Shown: piece after piece, positions 36,401 through 50,599 of the stretch | Layout: every line of letters begins with the position of its first letter | Numbering within the stretch: the first letter of the stretch is position 1 | From: Campylorhamphus procurvoides | Lineage: Eukaryota > Chordata > Aves > Passeriformes > Dendrocolaptidae | NCBI GenBank assembly: GCA_013396655.1 | Contig: WBMV01004464.1 | Location: 186,001-250,000 of the forward strand | Direction: 5' to 3' | Length of the DNA stretch: 64,000 nt | Made by a program: the position numbers and the translations under genes | The notes under the pieces: generated by a model | Told to the model about the DNA's origin: nothing | Databases searched by the model: none | The model's input: the letters and a program-made list of their open reading frames with translations, nothing else

Positions 36401-39400
36401 AGTGAGACCAAGAATGGCAGACAATCACTGTGTGAGGTGGAAATGAAAAGAAGCACGCACAAAAGCATCCTCATGGGATGTGTTATCATTTAAGGCATTC
36501 TTATCTATATGAATAGCAATCCAGAATGAGACAGATGGAGAGGTACCACTGTTCTCCACAGCTACATCGTTTCCTCCTTGTGCTCTGTGCATTGTATTAA
36601 CAATTAATAAACAGAAAACATGGAGGGAGAAAACCCAACCACAGCTAAATTTGAGTTACTGTCGATAGACATTAAACAGAAGAAGCTGTACCACAAGTCA
36701 GGAGGGCACTAAATAACAAATCAATGCAGCAGGCAATTTTCAGTGTTTCTTTCCTGTGCTTCTTCCATTTATGCTCTGCTGGTGTTAATACCTAATTTTG
36801 CTCCAAATAATTTATCCTCCCTGAAAACCAACACTATGTAGTCTCTGTACTCATACTGAAAACCAGTCTTGTATGCTAGGATATGCCAACATCCCACTGG
36901 CTGTGAAACAGGATCTTGAGGGACACTGAAAATGTTCATTGCTGGTAGTTATTTACAACTACAGTAGAAAAAAAACAATAGTTATTCTCATGTGCTGGAG
37001 AAAAGTCTTACCCTGGGGCAGCATGATTTAGGAGTAACTACAAAAGATCATAAGCAATCAAGTCTGTGTGACCTGAAAAGGTAACCCCCTCTCTAACATA
37101 ATGAAAACTCATGTGCAGCAACAGCAAAGTAAAATGGGTTTCCTTAAGCTGTTATGAATGTGTCCTGTCTTATTTTACACTCTTACCATCCAGAATGAAC
37201 ATAATTACAGCTGCAGGAGGGTAAATCCTTGCCATATGCCAATCTGATGAATTGCTCTCTGATCCTACCCTAACCCTTGGGGCAGGATGCATCAGCAGAT
37301 GCTTAAATTCTCTCCAGTTCCCCAAGAGACAGATTGAACATATTATCTGTACATACACAGCCTGTATTGGTGCCATTTCAACATATGTTGCTGAAATCAT
37401 GATGTTTTCCTGGCACCACCATTTCAAATTCAATTAATGCCCACAGGGAATCCCTAAGCAGTGTGGTTTGGCACCACCAGGAGAGGTGATGATGCTCCTC
37501 ACTGTGTTTCTCAAGGATAAAGGCCAATTAGGCAAATTGTGCAGTAAAAAAAACCCTAAATATATAGATTGGGAGCTTAAAATGAGTACTGATTCACTGA
37601 ATGTGCAACAGCCACAGGTTTTAACTGTGGATTTGATGAAAATGGTTACCATAATACTAAGAACAGAGTATTTAGTTATTTTAAGCACAGCTGTGACAGG
37701 CTGACATCCTGTGACTTTGATTACAAGAAAACAAACCTAATTTTGTCTTTCTTGACTTTGCTATGAGTAGTTTTGGGATCCCTGCAATTTGGTTCAATTT
37801 GCAGGCTAAGCAAAACTTTAGCAAAGACAGTTTGCCTAACTTCAGAATAAAAACATCCTCGGTCATGTAGGGACTACTATGATTTCCATCTCAAAATAAA
37901 CTCTGAGCTGCCCAGAGAAAGGCAACATTCCCACCTAAAATTAAATCCTATTCTTTCCTCAAAGTTTTATTTTTAATTGTTTTTGTTTATCCTACCTTCT
38001 CCTTTGCTTCTGAGCTATGTACGCACACAAATGGGATTTCTCCATTCTTCAGTATTGAATAAATTACACAAGACTTCAGAGGGGTTCCCCGAAAACAATC
38101 CCACACTGGACATCCACTCTGTAAGCGTGGCTGTGGAACTGCAGTATGGATGTTTTGGTACGTGACAGCCATATTTTGGTTCCCACCTCAGGGCACGTTT
38201 TTTCATATGCTGATGTATCTTCCATCAGACCAAAACATTTCAAACCAAGGGAGACAGTTTCTGAACAAGGATGACCCTCATCTTGCCCAGAAAGAAGCAG
38301 GTGGAAGAATTTGGTCTTCAGTAGCAACAGACATGAGAACAGAACCTGAGTGCGGGTGTAGACCCTGACATTCACTTCCAGAGGGACTCAGTGTGATTGC
38401 ATCAATTTTCCCGCTCTAGGTACCACTGTACCTTGAATGCGATCTGAGATATTTACCAGGGGACTACTTGCATTCCCAAGGTTTATAAATGGTATGCACT
38501 GTGGGAAATGAAACAAATACAAGCAAGGGACGGAGAGGACTTCCTCTTGCACTCACAGAAACAAAGCCAGCCCTGGGGATTCCAGCTGGCATGATGAACC
38601 TTTGCATGTGTTTATGTCCAAAAGGCTCTTTCCAACATCACTGACCTTGATCTCTTTGAGCCATGCAGTGTCCAAAGAGTGTTCCAGCCTCAGCTTTCCA
38701 TGAATGGGTAGTGTACTGCCTTGAACTGAATCCAGACTCCCTAGAATATTTATAAGGAGTACTGGTCTCTGAAATGAACTGGGTTAGAACCTCAGGGGGA
38801 TAGAGGATGCACACCTATTTTATTAACCTGACCAAAAAAATAGATCAGGCCCTGCACAGGATGATACCAATAACCTCACACAGTCTGGGGTTTGCAGGCT
38901 GAAGAATTCCTGTGTGCTGCTCTGTGCAACCTTTTGCTGGGGTCTCCAATAGCATCTTTATTTCTGTCCTCTCTTCCTCTATTCACATTTCTTCTGCCAC
39001 AGCTGGTGTAGGCACCTCTCAAGGAGAGGCAAAGTTAAAATCCCTCGGTGCAGTCACAGGCAGTCATTTGTCAGCTCTGTACAAGGTGGTCGGAATGCAC
39101 CTAGAAGCTTTTATTAATTTAGCTTTCCCACACTATTGTTACTTTCCTGCTTCTCCTATTTAATTAGAAACTCATTTCCTGAGGGATACACGTCTCCCAG
39201 AGGGGAAACAATAAGAAACATTTGGTAATCACTAGCCTATGCTATAAGTTTATTTTAAGGCTGTAATTGCTGGGAGTTACAAGGGATTTGGGGGATATTT
39301 ATTGTTACAGCAGAGCAAGTCAAAGTACTGGCAGTAGGACAGAAAGCCTTTCATCTCTGGGTCACCAATCCAAATCCAGAACAGGTAAAGAGCTGCTATA

Positions 39401-40619
39401 AGTTGCCTTCATTCAAAGAGTCCTCAGGGGTCAATATGACATTAGTTTGGTGGCCTTCATTTTTTGCCTAGCAGGCAGATGCCAGGATCCAAAGTCCACT
39501 GCCTCTGGGTGACCCCACCAGTAGTCTCAGGAGGGTGATTCACCACATGGGCTAGCAGGAAAGGTGTTGGGAAACTTATCTATTTTCACAAAACCAGCTG
39601 TACACATGCACTCCTGGAAGAGGGGCTTAAAACCAAAACTAATCAACTGGAGTAGCAGCACATCCAAGTCCCACCTTTGTCCTCCTCCGTAACCATCCTC
39701 TGATTTACAGCAGAATGAACAGTGCTTAGGTTTTCATTTGATCAGCTCTGGATCCCCAGTCTGAGCACCCTTCACGCAGCCAAAGGAAAACAGATGCTGT
39801 TATTGAGTATAAAATCTTCACAGGTTTCACCAGTTGCAGGGGGATCTGCCCTAGGCATGGGTCTTGTGCTAGATCAAAAGGTGTGGAACTGAGACCTGGT
39901 CCAGCCTTGTATTAAAATCCCCCACCAGCCAACCAGCCTGTCAGTCCATCAGTGTGACAGACCCCATGAGCTGCTGGCTGTAGAGGCTTTGTATCTCCTC
40001 AAAGGCTATAGACACCATATATCTTTCTAATTCTCAGCTCCCACACTCCCAGGCTTTCCACACTTTCCATTGCAGCTTTGCACCTTGGACCTTGTCTCTT
40101 GCAATAGTCACCTCTGAGTTGTCAAAGATGTTTTCAGGCAGACACAGCAAGAGAAAGCAGCGGTGTCTGCCCAGCCAACACGACATCTGAGACTGCAGCA
40201 GGGCTGGCCCAGCTCCAGCACACACGTCAGGGAGGGCTGGAGTCTGGGAGCCAGTTTCCAGCCTTGGTTACGTGAGCTGGACTCCCACAAATCTCTACCA
40301 AAAATTCAGTGGCACAGCCACATGTGGAATTGACACACAGTCCCAACCTGGATGTGGCTCCGCAGCTGCAAACACTGTCATTGTAACATCTGCCTCAAGG
40401 AAAAGTGGTTTTGGGGGCTCTGCCACCTGGCAGGCTGAGCACACACCTGCCTTTTGGGGAGCGTATTTCCCCTCTATGAATTGAAGGCTTCTTCTCAGCC
40501 TTCCGTGACAGCTTCTGGTTTGGCCAGGCTCAGCTCAGTTTCTTGGGAATGTCTGAGGGCAGAGCTGAGCTCTGAAGTGTTTAAACCTAAAAGATCCAAG
40601 TTTTATGAACCAGAAAAAC

Positions 40620-40870
40620 ATAAGGTGCACCCGGTCTTGACACCTTGTGCACAATTTGCGTATTTCCCAAACTTGCGTTTTGTAAGCCGTCCAAGAAGTC
40701 AGCGTGAGATTTGTAAATGTGGACAATCTGACAGCTTTATTTTTGATGAGCAGAGCTAAATTACACAACATTTCTCACTCTGTTATTTAATTGGCTTAGA
40801 CATTTGAAATTAGACCTAATTACTTTTCTCACCCCATTAATGCCCACTGGCAGTTGATTTCTGCTTTGTG
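40620..40870. promoter_or_regulatory. Candidate conserved regulatory element
   Basis: The left part has several CpGs unusual for the region (within 40630-40705: CCCGG, TGCGT twice, GCCGT, AGCGT). The right part has TTATTTAATTGGC, ACCTAATTACTTTT and CCCATTAATGCCC, three homeodomain-type cores within about 70 bases. There is no repeat signature. The plus-strand frame 40454-40759 covers the left half, but its peptide is not recognisable. Confidence 0.25.
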
Positions 40871-41915
40871 AGAAGAGTTGGAGGTTTTGCTGAATTATTC
40901 AACTACCACCTCTCTGTGAGGGATCCTAGGAAGTATATCAACAACAGCCTTGGCTGGTTCATGCCTTGTGCACACAACCTGCCTTTCACCTGGGTCAATT
41001 GGCTGTGGTTAAGCCTCCTTGGATCACATGCTACTTCACTTTACAGAGAGCTTGTTCTTACTGGGCTGCTGTGGACGGACTCCCACCACTTTCACTGCGG
41101 GAAAGTACTTGACTGCTACCCCACACTGCTTGGCTTGGCACTGGCTTTTGCGCTTGGGTGTTCGTCTTTGCCCCAGGTTACTCTGGCAGGATCTCTCCTC
41201 CCCATATAAATTCTTGTGGGCAAGGAGAGCTTCACCATGTTGAGCTCAGCTAGCACTGAGGTTGTGTAAGCTTTCCAGCTGCCCTCTCCCTCTACTCTTG
41301 CACATGCATCCCTTCAGAGCACTGGCTTTGTTTGCCCTTCTTCTTCTTCTCTGCAGAGATGATTAACTGTAGAAAGAGATTTGAGAAGCTTCTTAATATC
41401 CCAAAACAAACCTTAGAGTATGAGAAAAAGATGGGAACAGCATTCACAATCTGAAGAAATACAATCTCTCTATCATACTGGGCCTTAAGATTAGAATTGG
41501 GAACAGAAGCAGTTGTGCACTGACTCTCTTCAGCATCTTCTACAACTTGGCTTTCAGGACTGCATTTCCTGGAGCTTGTTCAGGGAATCAAAAAAGTGAT
41601 CTTGCAAGTGTACAATTAAGACCAAAAAAGAGTATAGAAAACACTTTTTGATGAGATCAAGAGTTTTAGTCAAAATAGTTTGATCATGGCTTCAATTATA
41701 TGATTAAGCCATGTGGCTACAATGGCTGTGCTCCACTGTCAGATCCACAAAAACCTTATTTATATACTTTTTAAACTTTTTTTCCTAGATTCAGTGCATT
41801 TTTATCAACTCTAATACATGAATTTTATGCAAGTCATATGGAAAAGATACCATCAAAGTCAGTTCTAACACTTCTAAAACCTGACATTCTCTCATAGTAT
41901 TCAGAAATACAAATT

Positions 41916-41947
41916 CCTTTTTTATTTTTTGTTTTGTTTTGTTTCAG
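41916..41947 (+). repeat. T-rich tract with (GTTTT)n, ending in a splice-acceptor match
   Basis: A T-rich run with three GTTT/GTTTT units ends in GTTTCAG (41941-41947). It has the form of a strong polypyrimidine tract plus AG. A plus-strand frame follows to 42253, but its peptide is not recognised and no matching donor was identified with confidence. The simplest reading is a simple-sequence tract. Confidence 0.6.
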
Positions 41948-43699
41948 CACATTTCAAAGCAGAGGCACAATGCGCTCCTGATCTTCCTGTCATCATGTGG
42001 GGCATTTTTTCACCTGTTCACAATATGTCTACTTCAAGTCATACTCCAGAATCTCCCTTGGTACTACATAGTCTTCTCTATGAAGCTATTATCTGAAAAG
42101 AAAACAGATGGGAAACAGTCACTATTAGCACAAGGCACTGCTTCTTATCTCTCTGTCTTCCACAAATACATGAGGCCAGCATCCTCCTCTCAACTTTCTG
42201 TGTCAGGATGCATAGAAAACAATGAAAACCTGGTCCTCCTCCAGAATGCCTAGAAAATCACAACTCTGTCCCTGTCCATGACCTGAGTGCAGCCATTCCC
42301 AAAGTTTTTTTGGACAGAAGGTTCTTGAACTGCAACCATGGCCCTTTTCAGACTGCTAACACATCAAAATTGAGTCATCTTTGCATCCCAGGGATATGCT
42401 GTTCCTGCTGAAATGGCCATTGCCCAGCCTGCAGGGCATTCCCATTCAATAGCTTTTTCCAGCTTCTCTGAGAAATCCCAGTGAGGGGAAATTGCCAAAA
42501 AATTCATGTGCTGTTGGGCTTTAAAGTCTTGGCAAAGCTACAGTCCACATCGTGATTTCCTCAATCAACCCAGGACCGATTGGGTTTGCAGTCTGATATG
42601 TAGCCAAGCTGTGGGATGAGACTGAGGGGCAAGAGCCATTCCCAAAGAGAAGCTAAGCAGCTCTGCATGCTACTGACCTGCAAGAGAGCTCAGGTCTGGC
42701 TGACACCTCCATGGTTTCCAAAATCTGTCCCACATCTCCCACGCTTCAGTGCAGTCTCATCTCCGAGGCTGGAAGTATAAAAAAAGTCTGAGTGGTTTCC
42801 TGACCTCCCCTTTCTCAGGGACAAAACCTTCACTGTGCTGATGGCAGCCCATCCCCATGAGTCATGGTCAGAGCAGCCAGAAACAGCCCTCCACTGCAAA
42901 AAAACAGTTCCTGATAAATCACCCAGAAAAAATAACCACCTCATTTGTTTCTCCTCAGCCTGCCCCTCCTTTAGCCACTCTGCAGAGCCAAGGCAGAGCA
43001 AGCTGTAGGAAATATCAGACCTTAACCCCTCCACAAGGGCAACAGGCAGTGGGGGTGTGTCACTGTGTTCCTGAAACCAGCTGCTGTGATCCCACCACTC
43101 TGCAAGATTCCTGGTAGCACTATCTGAACTCACGAATGCCATCAGAGGGAATATCAACAAGTGCTTGTTTATCCCCTCCTAGTTTTTATGTGCTGTAGGA
43201 GACATTGCAGCAGCTGTTACAAAGACCATCACAGAACACAGAGGTGTGGGATGGGACTTTGAGCCATGTGCTGCTTGCTCAGAGCTGTGCCCTTAATACA
43301 CAGCCTCATCTGTGTGTGCACTCTGAGGAGCAGGACCCCAAAGGTGAATTCCCCATCCTTTTGAATCTTTGCCTACAGTAAGGACATGCTCATGGACAGA
43401 AGCACTGAATTTGATACAGGCATCACCTGTGCTGGGGGGAGGTCAGAGTAGCTGGGTATTAGATTCTGGTCTGGCCTAGAAAATCTGATACCTGCACTTG
43501 GTTTCAGCCTAGCAACTGCACCACTAGCAGCATCCCAACCAGTGAGCACTGGGACACAGGACTGGGAGGACCTCCTGAGTTGCTGACATTTGCAATCCTA
43601 AGCAAAACCAGCAAGAAAATCCCACTATAAATCAACCACACTCCAACTTCTACTGACACCTGTTTTCTTCCCTCCTGATTAGGAGGGAACTTATTACCC

Positions 43700-43985
43700 C
43701 AACTGTTCACAACCTTCCCAATTTCTAACCTAGCTTAATTCTCAGCCACTTCATGCCCATTTGTTCTTCTGCCAACATTGTCCTTAGGCTGAAATAACTC
43801 TTTTCTGTCCCTAGTATATTTATAGACAGTTGTCACATCCTCCCTTGAGCTTTTGTTTTTTCTAAACTAAACAAGCCAAATCCAGACATCCCATCCCATG
43901 TGACAGGTCCTCCAGAGTCCTGTTTCTTTTGTCCAACCTCAAGTTGCCTTGCCCATTCCAGGAGCTCTGACCTGACCCAGGTGTC
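43700..43985 (-). mobile_element. Ancient CR1/L3-like LINE fragment, minus strand
   Basis: Plus-strand blocks GTTCTTCTGCCAACATTGTC, AGGCTGAAATAACTCTTTTC, TATTTATAGACAGTTGTCAC and ATCCTCCCTTGAGCTTTTG then ACTAAACAAGCCAAAT follow, in order, the antisense of an old amniote CR1/L3 repeat. The sequence is diverged, with no intact frame, and older than the other CR1 copies here. Its right edge is uncertain. Confidence 0.55.
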
Positions 43986-46900
43986 CCACCTAGATGTCCA
44001 GATCATTTCAGATCCTATACATAGTGCCTGGGTGAGGGAAAGACAGAAAAAAAAAGATGCAGCAGCTGGATTTTGACCCAGATACACATGCTAGTAGTTC
44101 CCAAGTGCTACCACAACACAAATAATGCAACACATGTCATGGGGCAGAGCCATCACACTTTGTGGGTGGCACAGCCCAGAGCCAATATGTGAAGAACAAG
44201 ACCAAGGGATGATGCCCAGTGAATACCAGCTGAGCACTTCATACTGCAGTGATTTCTTCACCAGTTAGGGGGAATTCTTCATGCATGTCCTGGGTTTTGT
44301 TACTGTCATGAACCCATCCTATAAAGAGGTTTTGTACAATGACTAAAGCAAAATACAGAACAGCAGCACAGTGGCTTGCATTAAATAAGGGGCAGCTCAC
44401 AAAGGAAGAAGTGGTTTGTGGATATTTAGGAGAGCCAGACACATCTGGATGCATCCAGTGACAGGGTGGAGAGCTGGGAAGGCACTGGAAGAGAAGCAGC
44501 AATGCCATTCTGTGATCTGAGTACAGACTGCCCCGTGGCAGTAAGTCCTTTGAAATTCCCCCTGGCACAGCCTGTCCCTGCACAGAGGCATACAAGTTGC
44601 ACAGGGAGACTTAATAAATTACAGCTCCTAATTAAGCTCCTGATGATTAAGCACCTAATCTGAGTACTTGCTCTTAGAACTTTGTTTTTTTTTGGAGGTG
44701 CATTTTTCCCTATGCTTGGTCATTTTAAAGGTTATATTTCAAAGTAAGCCAAGTCTTGATTGTTCTTTAAGCAGCACTGCACCACTGAGATGCGCATCAC
44801 TGATCACAAGCTGCACAGAAACAGGAAGATTGTTATAATCACCCTGTCACCCCAAAAATCAGTCTTTTTGGCAGCTTCCAATGGCAAGAGACAGAAGGTT
44901 GATGCTGAGCTTTCCTGCCTCTGTGACTTTATTTTGATTTTGATGGGTGCTTGGGCAGCTGATTCACCTAGGCTGGGAGTTCCTTATTCATCCTTCCTAG
45001 GGAAGGTTATAACAACTTCTCAGAGATCTTAGGGCTAGTAACTCAAATAAGGCCATGGAAAATTACTCCGGAGTGACCTGATGTCCCAAGATATTGTGTT
45101 TCATTGTTTATTTGTTTATTTACTAAGAGGAAAACTGAGCAGTAATTTCTGCTATGCAAATTGCTAAACATTTTAAAGATTCTTGGCCTGTGCAGGACTT
45201 TTCCTACTTAGTGATGACCAACAGTGACCTAATTCAGATCTGACTGGACTAAGCTGCAGGTCTCCAGTGTACCAGAAATGTCCTAGAACTTCTACAACAC
45301 ACACTGCATGGCAGAGAAAATAGAAATCATGAATTTTAAGAAGACCATGCATGGCTAGGAAGTGCCATCTTTTGAATCAAGTTACCTGAGGGAAGAGTGC
45401 TGCTCTGAACACCTCTTAGTAGTGTTGTTATATGTCCAGTGGTGACCTGAAGGAGAAGAGCTCTTGGCCACCAGAGAATTGCCATTGCCACAATCCACCA
45501 CCTGCTTTGTCCGCAGTTCCAGACACAGCACTATGAGAGCAAGAGGAGTGAAGAAGGCAGTAACAGAGGATGAGTTTTAGAGGTTTCAGCGCTTTCAACA
45601 ACCTGTTTTTCATGCTTCTACTTTTTTCTGCCCAAATTGTCTTCTGATCACCTTTAGCTTTAGGATGTCAGTGCACCCCAGGTGCACTCATAAAACAGCC
45701 ATGGGAGAAGGTCAGATAGAAAAGTGCTCCAGGTCCAACACTCCAAACAAAATCAACAAAGGCACTCGGTAAGATGCATCCTGTGTTTAGAAATTCACAG
45801 ATTTTGAGCTGTCATTGAGATCCAGGTAAATAAATATGCTAAGCCATCTGCCATAAAATGTTTCATTAATGTCTGAATTATATCTCTTCTGGGAGAAAGA
45901 GCACAGAAAGTGAAACTGAACATGAAAACTGAAATATAAGGACATGGAAATAATGTGGTTCAGACAAGGGATATTTTAGCTATTTAATCAGCATTTGAAT
46001 GACAGTGGTAAAATTCCAGACTAACCATTTACAATTAGCCACATTCTTAGATTCCCTCTTAACACTTACCAAAGAGTTGACTACACTTTCAACATAACTC
46101 AGCCCGTCTAGCACTGAAACTGTCTTGTCCCAGCCACTCCATTTGGTAGTTCAAGTATTCTATTGTTGAGTTAGTTCAGTATTTTATTAATAAAAAGCTT
46201 AGCTTCAGTGATGTTTTCTTGGGTTTTGGTTAGTTTATTTAACAGCTCTAATAAAACATATAAAAATGAAATTGATACTGGACCCATCTTTCTGGAGCAA
46301 CACTGCTCCAAAACCTTGGAGGGCCTAGAGGGGATGCCAGCCTGTGGGTTAAAAGGCAATTTCCCCCACAATAAATCTGTGCTCTTGCACTGGGAAGCTG
46401 TTAACAGTGGGAGTGGGGAATTCTGCTCCAGCAGGGTCTGGCAGCAGAGGACCACACAAGGTGCAAGACAGAGTTGAAGTGGGTCATAAATTGTCACTTC
46501 ATTTTGTTGCTATTTAAATAGCCTTGGGCATGGAGGTTGCCACCCTTCCACCATACATTTTGCTGTCCTTCCTCTGCCCCAGCCCTTCCCAGACTGCCTG
46601 GTGGAGAGATACTCCACACCTGAATGTCACCATCCTCTCTATGGGGCCTCCACTTCTCCTCATTCCTGGTGTGTCCTGTGGATGGGAACAATGTAAAGTA
46701 AGAATTCTGTGGGGTTTAGGCATGTCTTTAGTGTGGACCTTCACTGCACAGCAGGCACATGGATTCAGGTGCAGTACAGAGGCCCATCGAAGGAGTATTT
46801 TGGAGTAGTCTGTCCTGATATTGGTCTTCAAAAACCAATATCAGATTATGTGAAATAGTAAATAAAGATCCAAAATTTGAGTGAAGAGTTGCTAAGATCC

Positions 46901-48704
46901 ACCAGAGATGTCGTGGACTCATGAACATAATCCAACCCACAGAGCCCATCGTAAGACTCATGGCAACACTGCTCTGTCTGTATGTTTTGCTCCTACTGCA
47001 GGAAAAATTGAAGAAGAAAGGCAAATATGGTGCCTAAACAATTTACATTTGGCCTAATTTTCCAGAATTCTTTGGCATAAAAATTTTTAAAAGTATTTGG
47101 GTACTTGCATCTTGCTTTGTCCTCAGAAGGCAGAGACTGGAGGCAAGGGGCACAGAAGGGAGCCTGGATTCCTGATTCCCCTGGAGCATGGAGAGTGGGG
47201 AACGTTGTAGTTTGTGAACTGCAGCCCCATCAGCCTGCACACATATTTCAGCTTTCACATTCTGCAGTGAAGACCCACATTCCAATGTTCCTGCAGATGC
47301 TACAAGAATTTATCATCAATTTTGTATGAATCTTTTTATTTCCCGGTCTGTGTCCACATGTAACATGCTCCCTTATCACAGATAGTTACAGAAATATAAA
47401 ATTTGTTAGCTAAAAAAGAGCAGTTAAAGCCACTCAGGTTTTCCACCTGTGGCAAATTTAAAACAAGGGTACTCACATATCACATTGGCAGCTGATAGAT
47501 GGATTCACCGGGAAGGCAAAGTGAAATTAAACCTCTCCCGAAGAGCTCAAGTCCTTCCTTCTAAGGATTCTCTCTGCTAACACCAAGAAGAGCAAATGAA
47601 CACTTAGCAATCAATACCAAAGGCCTTAAGAGTCAGTGACAGGATGAGGGAGGACTTCGACTGGCTTCTCTCCTGTGTAATTGCACTCTGTGATATCCAC
47701 GTGCTGGAGACCTCTGTGACCTATTCCCTCCTGGAAGGCACCTGCACACCTTCTCACCAGCACAAGCTCTCAGGGCTCAATAACTCTCAGAAGTTGTTTC
47801 TGCCAGCCCCCAAGAAGACCACAAAGAATTATCAAGCAATAGACACTCAGAAATGGTAAAAATGGAAGAGAACAGTGTGCAGCATTTTATTAAAACCATC
47901 CTTATCTATAATAAATGAAGAGACCAACTGAAGGATGTGCATCCTCCTCTGGCCAGAAGTTCACTCTGCTCTTGCAGCAGGACAGGCAGCCAGCAAAGAG
48001 GGCAGGATGAATTGCCCCTACTCCCCAGAGGAGAGCTGATATTTATGACAGTTCTAAAAATTATGGCACAAGGAAATCAACAAGCTGGAAAGTCATGCTG
48101 GCTGTGGCTCCATAGGAAATCAGCAGGGCGGAAAAGCAAATTTGCCAAATGGAAGAGGAAAAATCTGGTAGGAATTCTTTTTATTTTTATTTCTTACTTT
48201 GGTAAAAAATTGAGTTTCTTAGGATGATTTACAAGAAATGAAGTACATAAGAAAACAGTTCATGTCTGGGCAAGGCAGATGCAGTTCAAGTGAAGTTGAA
48301 ATTAGTGAATGATGGGCACTGTCTTCAGATTCTTCATTCTACCATATCTTGCCCAGCCTATGTCCAGAGCAGCACAAATGTCAGGGTTCTCATTCCCTTT
48401 ACCTGGCCAAACTTTCAACCTGGCCTTTCTCATTGCAATAGATGTAACAGGAGCAGTAGGATCACATTTCTCTCTATCTTCCCAAGCAGTTTTTGCTTGT
48501 CCTCTCTCCACCCCAGGAGCAACAAAATACCTGTTCACCTGCTTAGCTTTAAGCCCTGTGTTTGGATCCTACATGTTTTAGTTGAAGTACATCCTTGTTG
48601 CTGGGCTGGATCCAACACCATCACTGACAGAGTTACATGGCCTCAACCTTAGGGCACCAAATACCCAGACCTATGCTCAGCTGTGAAGACTTTTGGCTTG
48701 CTTT
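43986..48704. other. Non-coding sequence, no gene recognised
   Basis: Only short frames; nothing identifiable. Confidence 0.55.
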
Positions 48705-48807
48705 GATCAAGGCAGGGTGGGGCTTTGAGAAACCTGGTCTAGTGGAAGGTTGGAACCAGGCAATCTTTAAGGTCCTTTCCAACCCAAACCATTTTGTGAT
48801 TCTATGA
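48705..48807 (+). mobile_element. CR1 LINE 3' tail, plus strand
   Basis: CAAGGCAGGGTGGGGCTTTG, AGAAACCTGGTCTAGTGGAA, GGTTGGAACCAGGCAATCTT, TAAGGTCCTTTCCAACCCAA and CCATTTTGTGATTCTATGA form the last ~100 bases of CR1. Relative to the usual end, the segment between 'GTGGAAGG' and 'TTGGAAC' carries a deletion of about 20-25 bases. Confidence 0.92.
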
Positions 48808-49721
48808 AGAATGTGTCATTTAAAGAAGAAACACGAGTGATTTGTCCCCCAAAATCACCACATCAAGCTTTCATTAAGTTTCTAAACCTTGGCTTTTCCC
48901 CAGTGAAACACCAATATCTGTGCATCCTTTCTTCCCTTCTGTCATGGCAGATTTGTTTAAGATTGGGAAGTGTCTGAATACCACTGGAATAGGAATGACA
49001 AGTATGCTGTTATCAGATTTGGCTGCACCTTCAAACATAGACCCCTGGCAGGAGTATTCCTGTTTGCTGGTACTCCTTCAGCACTACATGGGAAGGCTGT
49101 GCCCCTTCTGGTCAATTCAGGCTGGACCAGTAACACTCCCATGCATGGAACGCATTTGCTCACATGGGGAAATTGTTGAACCATCCCTTGGTGTGAATCT
49201 GTTCCAACCCAGTTGGAAATATGTTCAAGCCATTCACAGGCTTGGTGTGGGTTTGGAAGAGTACAGGACCTGTTCCTAATTGGTGTTTTGAATGCAATCA
49301 ATCTGGATAGATGGTGAAAACCATTTGCTAGGGGACTGAAGGCCTCAAGACTTAGAAATGTTCCTAGGCATGTTTAATTTCCTTTCATATAGCTAGAGAG
49401 ACCAACACAGCCCTGTGTATATTTCCAGTTAAATAAAGAGGTAAGCAAATAATTTCCAGTGAAAAAACATTAATTAAAACAGTTTTAAAATTTACATTGA
49501 AAAAGTATGGTCACTTTTGACTGGTTTTAATAAATGTTCTGAGATTTTTTTTTATATCCTTCACACAGGAACTCATCCCATCAAGAGAAGAGTTCTGCTT
49601 CCTTCTTTGATGTGCAGGTCTAGCTGCTGCTACAAGGAAATCTGACTTGAGTTATGGATCTAGTGATCTGACAGAGACCAGTAGGGGAGGGCCTCTCTCC
49701 CACTTCTTATAAAGAACAATC

Positions 49722-49755
49722 ATTAAATAGGATTCAATAATTAAATAGGATTCAA
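49722..49755. repeat. Short tandem duplication, period 18
   Basis: ATTAAATAGGATTCAA occurs exactly at 49722-49737 and 49740-49755. Complete identity of the two copies suggests a recent slippage duplication. Confidence 0.9.
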
Positions 49756-50599
49756 ACTGGGGGACATTTTCTTAAAAGCTTCCATAAAATAAGGTCTTTG
49801 AAGCTACCTATTATGAATAGGAAGTAGGAATTTCCAGTTTATGAGCAGTATTATCTGACTCAGAGCTTGGGGTCAGAGGACCTGATGGGTCCCTTTTGCA
49901 GCCATTCCTGGGAATCCCAATTAACTCTATATCCCAATATCAGTGGAGAACTCCACTTTGGCTCGAGGATCCCCCTGTTGTAGCAAACATCACATGCTTA
50001 TATGGCATCTTCCACCCTAAGGCATCCTGAAACTACAGCACCTGAGGCTCTTCATCCCTCAGCACAGTTCCTTTCCCTTTTGGGAGGTGCCATTGGTTTA
50101 ACAAACTCCAACATAATGAGAACATTTAGAAGAGGAATTTCAGAAGGCAGAGTCCAACTGAAACCCTACATAAATGCCCCCTTTCCTTTGCAAATAGAGA
50201 CTGGAGGCAAAATTTTAGGGTATTGGTTTGGTTTTCTGCTCCAGGGAAAGTTGCTATATACAGAAAAACCATCCCTGTTCATAACCCTGTATAACCCAGC
50301 TAAAATCAAATGTCAGATCCCCATACGCATCTGTCCCTCAGCCAGAGGTTGTTTTTCTTCACAGATGAATCAAACATACTGAGTAAATCACATGAATCAC
50401 CAGCGGAAACATCATCCTCACAACTTCATCTCACACTTATGAATAAGGAGCTTGTTTTGCAGGTCCCTAGAGGAGAAGTAAAGCACTTGGAGCTCAGGGA
50501 GGGGCCCAGGACTTTCACAAGCATTTTGTTTTAATAGATCACAAACAATAAGATGTCTCCCTCCTCCCACCAAAAAAGTTATAGGCAATTGCCTTACAA

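Larger units (their letters stand above)
36401..43699. other. Non-coding sequence, about 7.3 kb
   Basis: No gene or identifiable transposon. Items listed separately are a TAAT-rich candidate element at 40620-40870 and a T-rich/GTTTT tract ending in a splice-acceptor match near 41947. The frames at 40454-40759 and 41939-42253 (about 100 codons each) encode unrecognised peptides. Confidence 0.55.

Noticed and set aside
41939..42253. Frame after the GTTTT tract and TTTCAG, resembling an exon
   Set aside because: The pyrimidine run is simple sequence, the peptide is unknown, and the frame simply runs to a stop.
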